Positions 53,310 to 63,262 are shown, numbered from the stretch's first letter. The stretch is 64,000 bases of DNA from Paraburkholderia aromaticivorans (GCF_012689525.1 NZ_CP051515.1:558001-622000); one strand, 5' to 3'. Translations and numbers: made by a program. Notes: generated from the letters alone by a model not told the origin.

Positions 53310-55043
53310 ATGAAGTTGTTCCGCAACGTCAAATCGTCGGCCAGCGGATTTGCGCTGGTCGCACTCGTCACTGTTTCCACCGGCTTTCTCGAAGCCACGC
53401 CGGCGATCGCAAAGCCGCCCGCGAAAGCTCAGCCGGCTGTCCTCACGGCCTCCGCGATCGCAGTCGCGGACAAGTTCAGCGCCGACGCCGCCGAGCAGAT
53501 CTTCAAGGAAGGCGGCAACGCCGTCGACGCAGCCGTAGCGATCGCCTTCACGCTTGCCGTGACGTATCCGGAAGCGGGCAACATCGGCGGCGGCGGTTTC
53601 ATGACGCTCTATGTCGACGGCAAGCCGTACTTTCTCGACTATCGCGAGCGCGCTCCGCTGGCGGCAACCAGGAACATGTATCTCGACGACAAGGGCGAGG
53701 TCATCAAAGGCATGAGCCTGTTCGGCTACCGTGCAGTGGGCGTGCCGGGCACCGTCGACGGCATGTGGCAGGCGCAGCGCCGCTTCGGCAAACTCAAGTG
53801 GAAGCAGGTGCTCGCACCGGCCATCCACTACGCGCGCGACGGTTTCGAGGTCAGCCAGCAATTGCAGGAGCGCCGTGACGACGCCGCGAAAGACTTTGCC
53901 GGCAAGACCAACTTCGATACCTACTTCGGCAATCTGAAGCAGGGCGTCAACTTCAAGCAACCGGATCTGGCCGCTGTCTTGCAGCGCATTTCGGATCAAG
54001 GCGCCAAAGACTTCTATCAGGGCAAGACGGCCGATCTGATCGCGTCGTCCATGCGCGGTCACGGTCTCATCACCAAGGCCGATCTGCAGCAGTACAAAGC
54101 AGTGTGGCGCGAGCCGATCCAGGCCAACTGGAACGGCTATCGCGTCTACACGGCGCCGCCTCCGAGCTCGGGCGGTATCGGTCTCGTGCAACTGCTGAAA
54201 ATGAAGGCCGACATTGCGCCCGACTTCAAGGACGTCACGCTCAATTCCGCGCAATACGTGCATCTGATCGCGGAAATCGAAAAGCGCGTGTTCGCCGACC
54301 GCGCGCAGTACCTCGGCGATCCCGACTTCTACAAGGTGCCGGTCGCTCAATTAACTGACGACGCGTACGTCGCCGAGCGCGCCGCCGAAGTGAATCCGAA
54401 TGCGCCTTCGGACACGAAGAGCATTCAGGCCGGCCTCGGCACGTCGATGCCGGAGAAAGCGGAAACCACGCATTTCTCGGTGATCGACAAATGGGGTAAC
54501 GCCGTGTCGAACACGTACACCATCAACGGCTATTTCGGGTCGGGCGTGGTGGCGGACCGCACGGGCATCGTGCTGAACGACGAGATGGACGACTTCTCCG
54601 CGAAGCCGGGCGTCGCGAATATGTTCGGCGTGGTGGGCAGCGACGCGAACGCGATCGAACCGAAGAAGCGCCCGCTTTCCTCGATGAGTCCGACGATCCT
54701 GACGAAGGACGGCAAGGTCTCGCTCGTGATCGGCACGCCGGGCGGCTCGCGCATTTTCACGTCGATCTTCCAGGTGATCAACAACGTCTACGACTACAAC
54801 ATGCCGTTGCAGCAGGCTGTCGCCGCGATGCGCTTCCATCATCAACTGTTGCCGCCGGACACGATCTTCTGGGAGCCGTACAAGCCGATCGACGGCGAAC
54901 TCGCCAAGCAGATCGAAGCCAAGGGCTACAAGCTGGAAGGGCAGGATTTCAGCGGCGATATCCAGGCGATCAAGGTCAACGGCGATACGCCGGAAGCCGC
55001 AGCCGATCCGCGCGGCCGTGGTGTGACGCGCGTGATCCACTAA
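53310..55043 (+). CDS. ggt: Gamma-glutamyltranspeptidase
   Basis: 577 residues. A signal sequence (FALVALVTVSTGFLEATPAIA) lies at the start. The autocatalytic site is Thr386 in ETTHFSVID, followed by NAVSNTYTINGYFGSG. It cleaves itself into large and small subunits in the periplasm and removes gamma-glutamyl groups from glutathione. Another conserved element is PLSSMSPTIL. A terminator follows. Confidence 0.92.
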   Translation: MKLFRNVKSSASGFALVALVTVSTGFLEATPAIAKPPAKAQPAVLTASAIAVADKFSADAAEQIFKEGGNAVDAAVAIAFTLAVTYPEAGNIGGGGFMTLYVDGKPYFLDYRERAPLAATRNMYLDDKGEVIKGMSLFGYRAVGVPGTVDGMWQAQRRFGKLKWKQVLAPAIHYARDGFEVSQQLQERRDDAAKDFAGKTNFDTYFGNLKQGVNFKQPDLAAVLQRISDQGAKDFYQGKTADLIASSMRGHGLITKADLQQYKAVWREPIQANWNGYRVYTAPPPSSGGIGLVQLLKMKADIAPDFKDVTLNSAQYVHLIAEIEKRVFADRAQYLGDPDFYKVPVAQLTDDAYVAERAAEVNPNAPSDTKSIQAGLGTSMPEKAETTHFSVIDKWGNAVSNTYTINGYFGSGVVADRTGIVLNDEMDDFSAKPGVANMFGVVGSDANAIEPKKRPLSSMSPTILTKDGKVSLVIGTPGGSRIFTSIFQVINNVYDYNMPLQQAVAAMRFHHQLLPPDTIFWEPYKPIDGELAKQIEAKGYKLEGQDFSGDIQAIKVNGDTPEAAADPRGRGVTRVIH

Positions 55044-55106
55044 GCGTTTTTGCAGGGAATTGGGCGGTGCATCTTGAGATGGGATGTACCGCGTGCTGAT
55101 AGAAAG

Positions 55107-55141
55107 GCCTCGCGTTCCGGTTAGAACGCGAGGCTTTTTTG
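55107..55141 (+). terminator. Rho-independent terminator of ggt
   Basis: GCCTCGCGTTC and GAACGCGAGGC form a perfect 11-bp stem with a 6-nt loop, followed by seven T. Confidence 0.92.
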
Positions 55142-55178
55142 TGCTCGTGGAGCACGCAGGCTTCCATTTCTTTAGCTA

Positions 55179-56222
55179 TTAGCTAGCCTGCTCGACCGGT
55201 GTCAACGTCAATTCGAGCCGCTGCGCGCCGCGCAACACCGTCACGTTGACCGGCCTGTCGATCCGCGATGCGTCGAGCGTGCGCTGCAAACTGTCCACGT
55301 CCTGCACGGCCTGCGTATCGATCGCGATGATCGTATCGTCGGTGCGCAAACCGCCGAGCGCGGCCGGGCTGCCTTTGACGATCTCCATGACGTGCACGCC
55401 GCTTTCCGAACTCAAGCCAAAATAGCGCTGCACACGGCGCGACAGCGGCCTGATGGTGCCCGCCACGCCGATATAAGCGCGCCGCACGCGGCCATGCGCG
55501 AAGATCTGCATGATCACCCACTTGGCGGTGTCGATTGCGGTGGCAAAGCAGATGGCCTGCGCGCCGGGAATGATCGCGGTATTCACGCCGATCACCTGGC
55601 CCGCCGAATTGATCAGCGGGCCGCCCGAATTGCCGGGATTGAGCGCGGCGTCGGTCTGGATCACGTCGTAGATCATGCGCCCCGAATTCGAACGCAGCGA
55701 GCGGCCGAGCGCCGACACCACGCCCGTCGTAACGGTTTGCGCGAGGCCGAGCGGATTGCCGACCGCAATCGCAATCTGCCCCACGCGCAGCTTTGACGAC
55801 TCGCCGAGTTCGACATGCGGCAGTGGCTCCGGCGAGCCGATCCGCAAGACGGCCAGATCGCTGCCGGGATCGTCGCCGACCAGATCGGCGTCGAATTTCG
55901 CGCCGTCGGCGAGCGTCACGGTGATGTGCGTGGCGTCGTGCACGACGTGGCTATTGGTGAGCAGATAACCGTCGGGCGTGAACAGAAAACCTGAGCCGGT
56001 GCCACCGCGCGAGCCGTGGCCACGGCCGGACGGCTCGGCGGGCAGGCGGCGTTCGACGGCAATGAAGGCGACTGCTTGCTGAACGCGTTCCAGCGCGCCG
56101 ATCACGGTGCGGGAATAGGCGTCGAGCAGGGCGTCGTCGGAAAAAGGATTGAGTGTCTCGGGCCCGAGGGCGTCGGATGCGGCGCGCGACAGGTCATCGA
56201 CGAAGCGTGGGCGGCTTCCCAT
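55179..56222 (-). CDS. HtrA/DegP-like serine protease with PDZ domain
   Basis: 347 residues. The trypsin-like triad is His in LTNSHVVHD, Asp in GSDLAVLRI and Ser in NPGNSGGPLI. One C-terminal PDZ domain (GGLRTDDTIIAIDTQAVQD) follows. No signal peptide or anchor is visible, unlike DegP/DegS, so it may be cytoplasmic or carry an unusual N-terminus. It converges on ggt. Confidence 0.88.
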   Translation of the reverse strand: MGSRPRFVDDLSRAASDALGPETLNPFSDDALLDAYSRTVIGALERVQQAVAFIAVERRLPAEPSGRGHGSRGGTGSGFLFTPDGYLLTNSHVVHDATHITVTLADGAKFDADLVGDDPGSDLAVLRIGSPEPLPHVELGESSKLRVGQIAIAVGNPLGLAQTVTTGVVSALGRSLRSNSGRMIYDVIQTDAALNPGNSGGPLINSAGQVIGVNTAIIPGAQAICFATAIDTAKWVIMQIFAHGRVRRAYIGVAGTIRPLSRRVQRYFGLSSESGVHVMEIVKGSPAALGGLRTDDTIIAIDTQAVQDVDSLQRTLDASRIDRPVNVTVLRGAQRLELTLTPVEQAS

Positions 56223-56328
56223 GGCGATGCTCCGGATAAACGGAATGGGAGATGCGGGGCGTCGCGAAGGTTTTCAAGTGGCCGCGAGGCGTGCCGCGGC
56301 GGCGCGCCCTGTGAGACACTTTCCGAAG

Positions 56329-56352
56329 CCCGCCAGCCCGCCAGCCCGCCAG
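56329..56352 (+). repeat. Short tandem repeat, three 8-bp units
   Basis: CCCGCCAG occurs three times in a row in the spacer between the protease and VOC genes. Confidence 0.8.
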
Positions 56353-56435
56353 CCAGCGCGAGCGCCACAGCCACCGGCACGGCATGCACCGTGCTGGGCA
56401 AATGACACGTCCGCCATGCCAAGGAGAGAGCCGCC

Positions 56436-56834
56436 ATGAACTCAGCCGCCACACCAGCCTCGTCGAACGGGCCGACGGAACCGCAATTCGAATCGATCAG
56501 CGCCATCACGCTTGCCACCCGCGATATGCCGCGCGCCGTGCTCTTCTATGAAGCGCTCGGCTTTCCGATGAAATTCGGCGGTCCGCAGGAGGCTTTTACA
56601 TCGTTTGCGTTCGGCGGTTCGTATCTGAACCTGATCGTCGATACGCGCGCGCCGGTCGCCTGGTGGGGCCGCGTGATCATCTATGTCTCCGACGTCGACG
56701 CGCTCTATCGCAAAGCGCTGGCGGCGGGGCTAAAACCGTCGCTGGAACCGTCCGATGCGCCGTGGGGCGAGCGCTATTTCCACATCACCGATCCGGACGG
56801 CCACGAACTCAGCTTCGCGAAACCGTTGCGCTAG
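56436..56834 (+). CDS. VOC-family protein
   Basis: 132 residues. The fold is shown by AITLATRDMPRAVLFYEALGF and, in the second half, IIYVSDVDALYRKALAAGL ending with FHITDPDGHELSFAKPL. Function unknown: glyoxalase, dioxygenase or resistance-type binding are all possible. AAGGAGAG precedes the ATG. Confidence 0.87.
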   Translation: MNSAATPASSNGPTEPQFESISAITLATRDMPRAVLFYEALGFPMKFGGPQEAFTSFAFGGSYLNLIVDTRAPVAWWGRVIIYVSDVDALYRKALAAGLKPSLEPSDAPWGERYFHITDPDGHELSFAKPLR

Positions 56835-56990
56835 CGCCGGGCGGCCGGGCAAAACTCGCTATCATGGGCGTCGACAAGGCGCGCGACCGCAGTGGTAACA
56901 CGGCTGACACCTGACGCTTCGATAATCGAACGCGTCCGCGTCGCGTTTGCCGCCGCGCGCCTAACTATTTCCGTTGCCAGGAGAGCCGCA

Positions 56991-57917
56991 ATGAAAGAGC
57001 AGGATCCGAGACCCGAAGCCGAATCGATGGCAGAGCGGCAGCGCCGTTTCGAAGAGGACCTGATCGACGCCTACGACGAGGAACTCGAGATGGAGGTCGA
57101 CGACCGCATCATCGACGGCGCGGAGGGCTTCACGCCCGAGCATCGCGAGGCGCGCAAGATGTACTTCCGCGAACTGTTCCGGCTGCAAGGCGAACTCGTC
57201 AAACTGCAGGACTGGATCGTGCAAACCGGCCATCGCCTCGTGGTGATTTTCGAGGGGCGCGATGCGGCCGGCAAGGGCGGCGCGATCAAACGCATCACGC
57301 AACGGCTCAATCCGCGGGTGTGCCGCGTGGCGGCGCTGCCGGCGCCGAATAACCGCGAACGCACGCAATGGTATTTCCAGCGCTACGTGTCGCATCTGCC
57401 GGCCGGCGGCGAAATGGTGCTGTTCGATCGCAGTTGGTACAACCGCGCGGGCGTCGAACGTGTGATGAATTTTTGCAGCGACGAAGAGTACGAAGAGTTC
57501 TTCCGTTCGGTGCCGGAATTCGAAAAGATGCTGGCGCGCAGCGGCGTGCAGATTCTTAAGTACTGGTTTTCGATCACCGACGAAGAACAGGAGATCCGCT
57601 TTCAGAACCGCATTCACGACCCGCTGAAGCAGTGGAAGCTCAGTCCCATGGACCTTGAAAGCCGCCGCCGCTGGGAGGCCTATACGCAGGCCAAGGAAGT
57701 GATGCTGCAGCGCTCGCACATTCCCGAAGCGCCGTGGTGGGTCGTGCAGGCGGTCGACAAGAAGCGCGCGCGCCTGAACTGCATTCAGCATCTGCTGAGC
57801 CAGGTGCCGTATCACGAGATCGAGCATCCGCAGATCGAATTGCCCGCGCGTGTCTATCACGACGAATACAGCCGCCAGCCGGTGCCGGCGCCGATGATCG
57901 TGCCCGAGGTGTACTGA
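56991..57917 (+). CDS. ppk2: Polyphosphate kinase 2 family protein
   Basis: 308 residues. Walker A is GRDAAGKGG (about 89-97), the PPK2 middle motif is APNNRERTQWYFQRY and Walker B is MVLFDRSWYNRAG. It moves phosphate between polyphosphate and nucleotides in the cytoplasm. An N-terminal acidic helix region precedes the core. CAGGAGAG lies before the ATG. The Pit transporter and a CHAD protein are nearby. Confidence 0.92.
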   Translation: MKEQDPRPEAESMAERQRRFEEDLIDAYDEELEMEVDDRIIDGAEGFTPEHREARKMYFRELFRLQGELVKLQDWIVQTGHRLVVIFEGRDAAGKGGAIKRITQRLNPRVCRVAALPAPNNRERTQWYFQRYVSHLPAGGEMVLFDRSWYNRAGVERVMNFCSDEEYEEFFRSVPEFEKMLARSGVQILKYWFSITDEEQEIRFQNRIHDPLKQWKLSPMDLESRRRWEAYTQAKEVMLQRSHIPEAPWWVVQAVDKKRARLNCIQHLLSQVPYHEIEHPQIELPARVYHDEYSRQPVPAPMIVPEVY

Positions 57918-57950
57918 TCGGCGAGAGAGTACGGGGCGATGAAATGAAAA

Positions 57951-57977
57951 AGCGCGGCACGAGCCGCGCTTTTTTTA
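57951..57977 (+). terminator. Rho-independent terminator of ppk2
   Basis: AGCGCGGC and GCCGCGCT form an 8-bp stem with loop ACGA, flanked by A and T runs, 33 nt after the stop. The A run on the other side lets it also serve the convergent pit gene. Confidence 0.9.
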
Positions 57978-58025
57978 TGCCTTTTTCAGGCGGCGACCGG
58001 TTGAGGAACCGGCTGCCGCGTGGGC

Positions 58026-59612
58026 TTAAAACACTGCCCGGAACAGCCAGTACAAGCCGGCTGCCAGCGCGATCGAAACGGGCAACGTCAGCACCCAGGC
58101 AAGGATCAGGCTGCGCACCGTGCCCCATTGCAGGCCGGAACCGTTGGCCGCCATCGTGCCCGCCACGCCCGAGGACAGCACGTGCGTCGTCGAGACCGGC
58201 AGGCCGTACATGTCGGCGGCGCCGATCGTGAGCATCGCCACCAATTCAGCCGATGCACCCTGTCCGTATGTCAGATGCTGCTTGCCGATCTTCTCGCCGA
58301 CCGTCACGACGATGCGCTTCCATCCCACCATCGTGCCGAGACCGAGCGCGATCGCCACCGCGACCTTGACCCACGTGGGAATGAACTTGGTGGCGTGATC
58401 GGTTTGCGTCTTGAAGTTGCCGATCGTTTGGGCGTCCTCCGGCGAGAATGCCGGTTGCTTGTTTTTGGCCATCAGGCGGATCGCTTCGGATGCCACGTAC
58501 ATGTTGTTGCGCACGTTATCGACGATGCCTTGCGGCACCGCGGCCATCGAGCCCGACGTGCCGACCTGGCCGGCAATGATGTCGGTCAGTTGCTGCAACG
58601 CCGGCAAGGTGACGGACGTCAACTGGCGCGTGCGCACGTACGCCTCGACATCGGCGCGCGGATTGGCCGAGGGCGTGGCGCCCTGGGTGTATTTGGCGAG
58701 CGTCGTCGAGGTTTGATGCGCGACGGCGAGGAAGGTTTGCGTTTCTGACGGCGTCACCGCCTTGTTCAGCGCATAGGCCGTCGGCACCGTGCCGATCAGG
58801 ATCAGCATGATGAGGCCCATGCCTTTCTGCCCGTCGTTCGAGCCGTGCGCGAACGAGACGCCCGTGCAGGTCAGGATCAGCAGGCAGCGGATCCAGAACG
58901 GCGGCGGCTCCTTGCCCTTCGGTTCGGCATACAGCGCGGGAATGCGCACCACGGCTTTCAGGATCAGCAGCAGCAGACCCGCTGCGAGAAAGCCGACCAG
59001 CGGCGAAAGCAGCAGCGATTTGCCGACGCCGAGTGCCTGATTCCAGTCCACGCCGCTCGTGCCGTTGGCGCCGTGCATCAACTGGTTCATCAGGCCGACG
59101 CCGATGATCGAGCCGATCAACGTGTGCGAGCTCGACGACGGCAGCCCGAACCACCACGTGCCGAGATTCCAGATGATCGCGGCGATCAGCAAGGCGAAGA
59201 CCATCGCGAAACCGGCGCTGCTGCCGACCTGCAAGATCAATTCGACGGGTAGCAGTTGCAGCACGCCGAAAGCGACCGCGCCGCTCGACGTCAACACGCC
59301 GAGAAAATTCCAGCTGCCGGACCACACCACGGCAAAGTTCGGTGCGAGCGAATGCGTGTAGATCACGGTCGCGACTGCATTGGCCGTGTCGTGAAAGCCG
59401 TTGACGAATTCAAAACCCAACGCGATCAACAGTGCAATGCCGAGCAGCAGGTAAGGCAGAACCGAGCTTTCGCGAACGGGTTGCAGATCGTCCATTAAGT
59501 GCACAGCGCAATACACCGCGCCCACCAGAATCACTGCGAGGAAGATGAGGAGGCTGACGTTGCGCCCCTTTCCGGTGGCAGTGCCTGGCTGTGGATACGA
59601 AAGTTCCGGCAT
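58026..59612 (-). CDS. pit: Inorganic phosphate transporter, PiT family
   Basis: 528 residues. The two PiT signatures are GFEFVNGFHDTANAVATVIYT (core GFHDTANA) and, in the second half, SFAHGSNDGQKGMG. SSSSHTLIGSIIGVG and GLPVSTTHVLSSGV are also typical. It imports phosphate with protons. A 150-residue soluble insert between the halves is longer than in E. coli PitA. A Pho box lies upstream, which is less usual for PiT carriers. Confidence 0.9.
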   Translation of the reverse strand: MPELSYPQPGTATGKGRNVSLLIFLAVILVGAVYCAVHLMDDLQPVRESSVLPYLLLGIALLIALGFEFVNGFHDTANAVATVIYTHSLAPNFAVVWSGSWNFLGVLTSSGAVAFGVLQLLPVELILQVGSSAGFAMVFALLIAAIIWNLGTWWFGLPSSSSHTLIGSIIGVGLMNQLMHGANGTSGVDWNQALGVGKSLLLSPLVGFLAAGLLLLILKAVVRIPALYAEPKGKEPPPFWIRCLLILTCTGVSFAHGSNDGQKGMGLIMLILIGTVPTAYALNKAVTPSETQTFLAVAHQTSTTLAKYTQGATPSANPRADVEAYVRTRQLTSVTLPALQQLTDIIAGQVGTSGSMAAVPQGIVDNVRNNMYVASEAIRLMAKNKQPAFSPEDAQTIGNFKTQTDHATKFIPTWVKVAVAIALGLGTMVGWKRIVVTVGEKIGKQHLTYGQGASAELVAMLTIGAADMYGLPVSTTHVLSSGVAGTMAANGSGLQWGTVRSLILAWVLTLPVSIALAAGLYWLFRAVF

Positions 59613-59673
59613 GACGTGAGCCCCAAAAGTTTGTCGCGAGTTTCCGATCCTGCGGGGCGTGTGTGTCGTAATG

Positions 59674-59691
59674 ATGACAGTGGCGTGACAC
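59674..59691 (-). promoter_or_regulatory. Pho box upstream of pit
   Basis: On the minus strand GTGTCACGCCACTGTCAT has one perfect CTGTCAT half and one with two changes, spaced by 4 nt. It lies 62-79 nt before the pit start. Confidence 0.6.
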
Positions 59692-59818
59692 TCCGATGGG
59701 CCGTCGTGGCGCACGAGGACGCGCGCCGCCACTGGCGGCGCGTCGCTTCGGAGTACGGCTTACAGGTTGTCGGATATGGATGCTCAGATGTCCGAAAAGG
59801 ACTGACGCACGCGATCCG

Positions 59819-60412
59819 TCACGAGGCGGAGATCACTTCGCCGCTTGCGCTGCCGCCCAGGCTGCGCTTGTAGGCTTGCGCGACCACGGCGGCCGGTACG
59901 CCTTGCGACGGATCGCGGCCCATCGACTCGAGCGTCTCGGCGACCCAGCCCGGGCTGACCACGTTCACGCGGGCTTTGCCGCGCAATTCGAGTGCCGCCG
60001 AGCGCACGAACGCTTCCACGCCGGCATTCACGACGCTGACGGCCGCGCTGCCTTCCATCGGCTGCTGCGCGAGTGTGCCGCTCGTCAGCGTGAAGCACGC
60101 GCCTTGCGACACGTGAGCCGCGCCGCAGCGCACGAGATTGACCTGGCCCATCAATTTGTTGGCGAGACTGAACGAGAAATCTTCGTCGGAGAGCGAGGCG
60201 AGCGGGGCGAACTTCGCTGCGCCAGCGGTGCAGATAACGGCGTCGAGCGTGCCGGCTTGCTGATACATCGATTCGATGCTGGGTTTGTCCGACAGGTCCA
60301 CGTGAAGATCGGAACCGTTGCGGCTCGCGGTGACGATGTCGTGTTCGGCGGCGAGCAGCTTCACCACCTCGCCGCCGATCAGACCCGTTGCACCGACAAT
60401 CAGTATTCGCAT
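59819..60412 (-). CDS. Short SDR-like protein without the YxxxK motif
   Basis: 197 residues, a paralogue of the protein at 37982. The nucleotide motif is IVGATGLIGGEV. LTSGTLAQQP keeps the Ser, but the expected YxxxK region reads AAVSVVNAGVEAF, again with Asn for Lys and no Tyr. Function unknown. Confidence 0.82.
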   Translation of the reverse strand: MRILIVGATGLIGGEVVKLLAAEHDIVTASRNGSDLHVDLSDKPSIESMYQQAGTLDAVICTAGAAKFAPLASLSDEDFSFSLANKLMGQVNLVRCGAAHVSQGACFTLTSGTLAQQPMEGSAAVSVVNAGVEAFVRSAALELRGKARVNVVSPGWVAETLESMGRDPSQGVPAAVVAQAYKRSLGGSASGEVISAS

Positions 60413-60678
60413 ACAACCTCCTGAGAGTTGTTTGTGTTTTGCAGCGATGCGGTTTGCGGCGCTGGTGCGCGGCTGAGCGGCTGAGCGGCGTCGCGTCTGT
60501 TAAAGATAGTCGCTCTGTGGACGCGATGTCGCCGAGTAGGGAAAAAGAGGACCACGCTCGCTGCAAAGCTTGCGTTGGGTCATACGCGCGGGCCGTCAAA
60601 CCGATGCAATCGTCACGTCAATTTCCGTCGGGCGCTTTTTTTGCTAGTCTGTCCATAGGGTGTTCTCAAAGGACTTCA

Positions 60679-61560
60679 ATGAAGCGCGATAGCCTGAAAG
60701 GCGAAAAACGACCGGCTGACATTGAGCCCGCGGTGAAAGCACACTCCGCGCAAGAGGCCTTCGCGTCGTATGCGGCGCCCCTCGTCGATCACGCGATCGA
60801 ATACGCCAACGCGGTGCGCGAAGACGCATCGCCCGAAGCGCTGCACAAATTGCGTGTCTCGCTACGGCGTTTGCGCTCGTTGTGGTGGGCCTTCGAGCCG
60901 TTGCTGGAAAAAGGCGAGAACACACGGCAACGTGCGCTATATAAGTATCTGGCCACGGCCGCCGGCAAAACGCGCGACTGGGACATTCTGATTGAATTGC
61001 TGATACGCGACGATAACGGCGCACGCAGCGGCACCGGCGACATGGCGCCTAAACTCCAGGACGCTCGCGGCGCGGCGTTGACCACGAGTCGCGAAACGCT
61101 CTCGAACGCCGACGTCAAGCATCTGCTGCGAGAAGCCTTGTCCAGCGCGTCCAAAGAACTGAACACCGCACATGAACGCATGCCGCTGCGGAAATTCGCT
61201 GAGCAACGTGTGGCCGCTTCGGAGCGTTCGTTAAAGAAGCGGATGAAACGCGCGCGTCGCGCGAAGCGCTCCAACTACGTTGCCTTTCACAATGTGAGGA
61301 AGGCGGGAAAGAAGCTGCGCTATCTGCTGGAGTTTTTCGAACCCGTCCTGAGCGGCGGCCGCAAACGCACCCTCAAACGTTTGAAGCAGATCCAGAAACG
61401 TTTCGGTACGCTGAACGATGTGGTCGCGAGTGAGATGTTGCTGCGCGACAATGCGGCCTTGCTTACCGGCGCCGGCGACCCCGAAGCGGCGCTTCACTGG
61501 CTCGGCAAGGAGCGCAAACGGCGGATGCGTTCGGCGGCCGGACTGCTGCGCAAACTATGA
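60679..61560 (+). CDS. CHAD-domain protein
   Basis: 293 residues, helical and very basic. Two CHAD halves show the conserved HKLRVSLRRLRSLWWAFEPLL (core HKLRVSLRRLR) and FHNVRKAGKKLRYLLEFFEP. CHAD domains bind polyphosphate and can locate to polyphosphate granules. The nearby PPK2 and Pit genes support this. AAAGGA precedes the ATG. Confidence 0.9.
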   Translation: MKRDSLKGEKRPADIEPAVKAHSAQEAFASYAAPLVDHAIEYANAVREDASPEALHKLRVSLRRLRSLWWAFEPLLEKGENTRQRALYKYLATAAGKTRDWDILIELLIRDDNGARSGTGDMAPKLQDARGAALTTSRETLSNADVKHLLREALSSASKELNTAHERMPLRKFAEQRVAASERSLKKRMKRARRAKRSNYVAFHNVRKAGKKLRYLLEFFEPVLSGGRKRTLKRLKQIQKRFGTLNDVVASEMLLRDNAALLTGAGDPEAALHWLGKERKRRMRSAAGLLRKL

Positions 61561-61687
61561 TACGGTGCGCATCTTTGTGGCGCAGCCGCGAACGAAACGT
61601 CACGAATAACATCCGGATAACGACATTGGCCGTGCGTCCGCGCAGGCATGGCTCATGCGGACCGTCTGCGAAGGAGGTGATGCGCAC

Positions 61688-63262
61688 GTGGCACATCAAA
61701 CGCTTTCGCTGCGTCGGCGCTGGCGCAAAAGGTTGCGCGCCTATGGCACCGGCGTATCGCGATACATAGGTAATCACCCGTCTTTTGCGGGGCTCGCCGG
61801 CACGCTGGTGGCCGTGTCCATGGCGGGCTTGACGCTACTGACGCTCAGCACCGGCCACGCCGACGCGCTCGATCACGCGCGCGAGACCTCGCAAAACCTC
61901 GTCGCGATTATTTCCAGCGACCTCGAACGCAACGTCGAAATCTACGATCTGTCACTGCAGGCCATGGTGGACGGTGCGCGCAACCAGGCCGCCTGGACGC
62001 TGCCCGCCGGCGTGCAGCGCTCGGTGCTGTTCGACCGGGCGACCACCGCGGCCTATTTGGGCGGCGCCTATGTGATCGGCCGGGACGGGCAGGTGATCGC
62101 CTCGCAGAGCGGCGACGTCAATGCCGCAGTTCGCCTTGCCGACCGCGACTATTTTCTGGCCCATCAACGCAGCCCCGCCATGGGCCTGTATTTCTCGCAT
62201 CCGTTCCGCTCGCGGTTGCGCGACGGCAAACTCTCCATCGGTCTCACACGGCGCATCGACCAGCCCGACGGCACGTTTGGCGGCGTCGCGCTGTTGGCCA
62301 TTCGCATTGAATATTTTCAGCACCTGCTCGACCGGATCGACACCGGCCGGCTGGGCTCCGTGTTCGTCGTGATGGACGACGGCACCTTGCTCGCTCGCAA
62401 GCCGTTTTCGCCGCGCGATATCGGCTCGAGCATCGCGAAGTCGCCGACGTTCCAGGTAATGGCCGCGCATAGCGCTGGCACGTATGCGGCGATTTCGGCC
62501 GTGGACGGCGTGCGGCGTATGGATACCTACGCGCGCGTGCCCGGCACGCCGCTGATCGCAGTGGTCGCACCCGCCGTGGACGAAGTGCTAGCGCCGTGGT
62601 GGCGTCGCAGCCGGATTGTCGGTGCGCTGACGCTGACGTTCGGCGTGGCCTTCGTGATGGTTTCGTGGCTGCTGTCGTTCGCGTTGCGCGACAAACTGCG
62701 AGCGCAAGCGGCGCTGGTTCGTCTGGCTGCGACGGATCCGCTCACCGGTCTCAGCAACCGTCGCGTGCTCGATAACCGGCTCGACGAAGAGTGGCGGCGC
62801 GCGCGGCGCACCGGGCAACCGCTCTCGGCGCTGTTCATCGACATCGATCACTTCAAGCAATTCAACGACACGTACGGCCATGCGAGCGGCGATGAGGCTT
62901 TGAGCGCGGTGGCCGAATGCATCGCGGCGACAGTGCGGCGCGCGGTCGACGTGGTGGCGCGGTACGGCGGCGAGGAGTTCGCCGTGATCTTGCCGGACAC
63001 GCCGGCCGAGGGCGCGCTCAATGTGGCGGAGAAGATTCGTCGCAAAGTGCAGAGCCAGGACGTGATCCGCAGCGACGGCGCGATCGTCGCGGTCACGGTG
63101 AGCGTCGGTTGCGCGACCTGTGTGCCGGCCGAGGGCGCCAACGCACTCGATCTGCTGGCCGCAGCCGACCGGCAGCTTTACGCTGCCAAGGCGGCCGGCC
63201 GCAATCGCGTCAGTTCGGCCATGTGGGCCGAGCGCCCAATGACCCAGCATTCGCCGACGTAA
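61688..63262 (+). CDS. Cache-domain sensor diguanylate cyclase
   Basis: About 524 residues. Two membrane helices (near 22-42 and 310-330) flank a periplasmic double-Cache-like sensor. The GGDEF domain follows with active site YGGEEF and the inhibitory I-site RxxD (RAVD) five residues before it, so c-di-GMP synthesis with feedback control is expected. The GTG at 61688 is preceded by AAGGAGGTGAT; an ATG at 61655 lacks such a site. Confidence 0.88.
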   Translation: MAHQTLSLRRRWRKRLRAYGTGVSRYIGNHPSFAGLAGTLVAVSMAGLTLLTLSTGHADALDHARETSQNLVAIISSDLERNVEIYDLSLQAMVDGARNQAAWTLPAGVQRSVLFDRATTAAYLGGAYVIGRDGQVIASQSGDVNAAVRLADRDYFLAHQRSPAMGLYFSHPFRSRLRDGKLSIGLTRRIDQPDGTFGGVALLAIRIEYFQHLLDRIDTGRLGSVFVVMDDGTLLARKPFSPRDIGSSIAKSPTFQVMAAHSAGTYAAISAVDGVRRMDTYARVPGTPLIAVVAPAVDEVLAPWWRRSRIVGALTLTFGVAFVMVSWLLSFALRDKLRAQAALVRLAATDPLTGLSNRRVLDNRLDEEWRRARRTGQPLSALFIDIDHFKQFNDTYGHASGDEALSAVAECIAATVRRAVDVVARYGGEEFAVILPDTPAEGALNVAEKIRRKVQSQDVIRSDGAIVAVTVSVGCATCVPAEGANALDLLAAADRQLYAAKAAGRNRVSSAMWAERPMTQHSPT

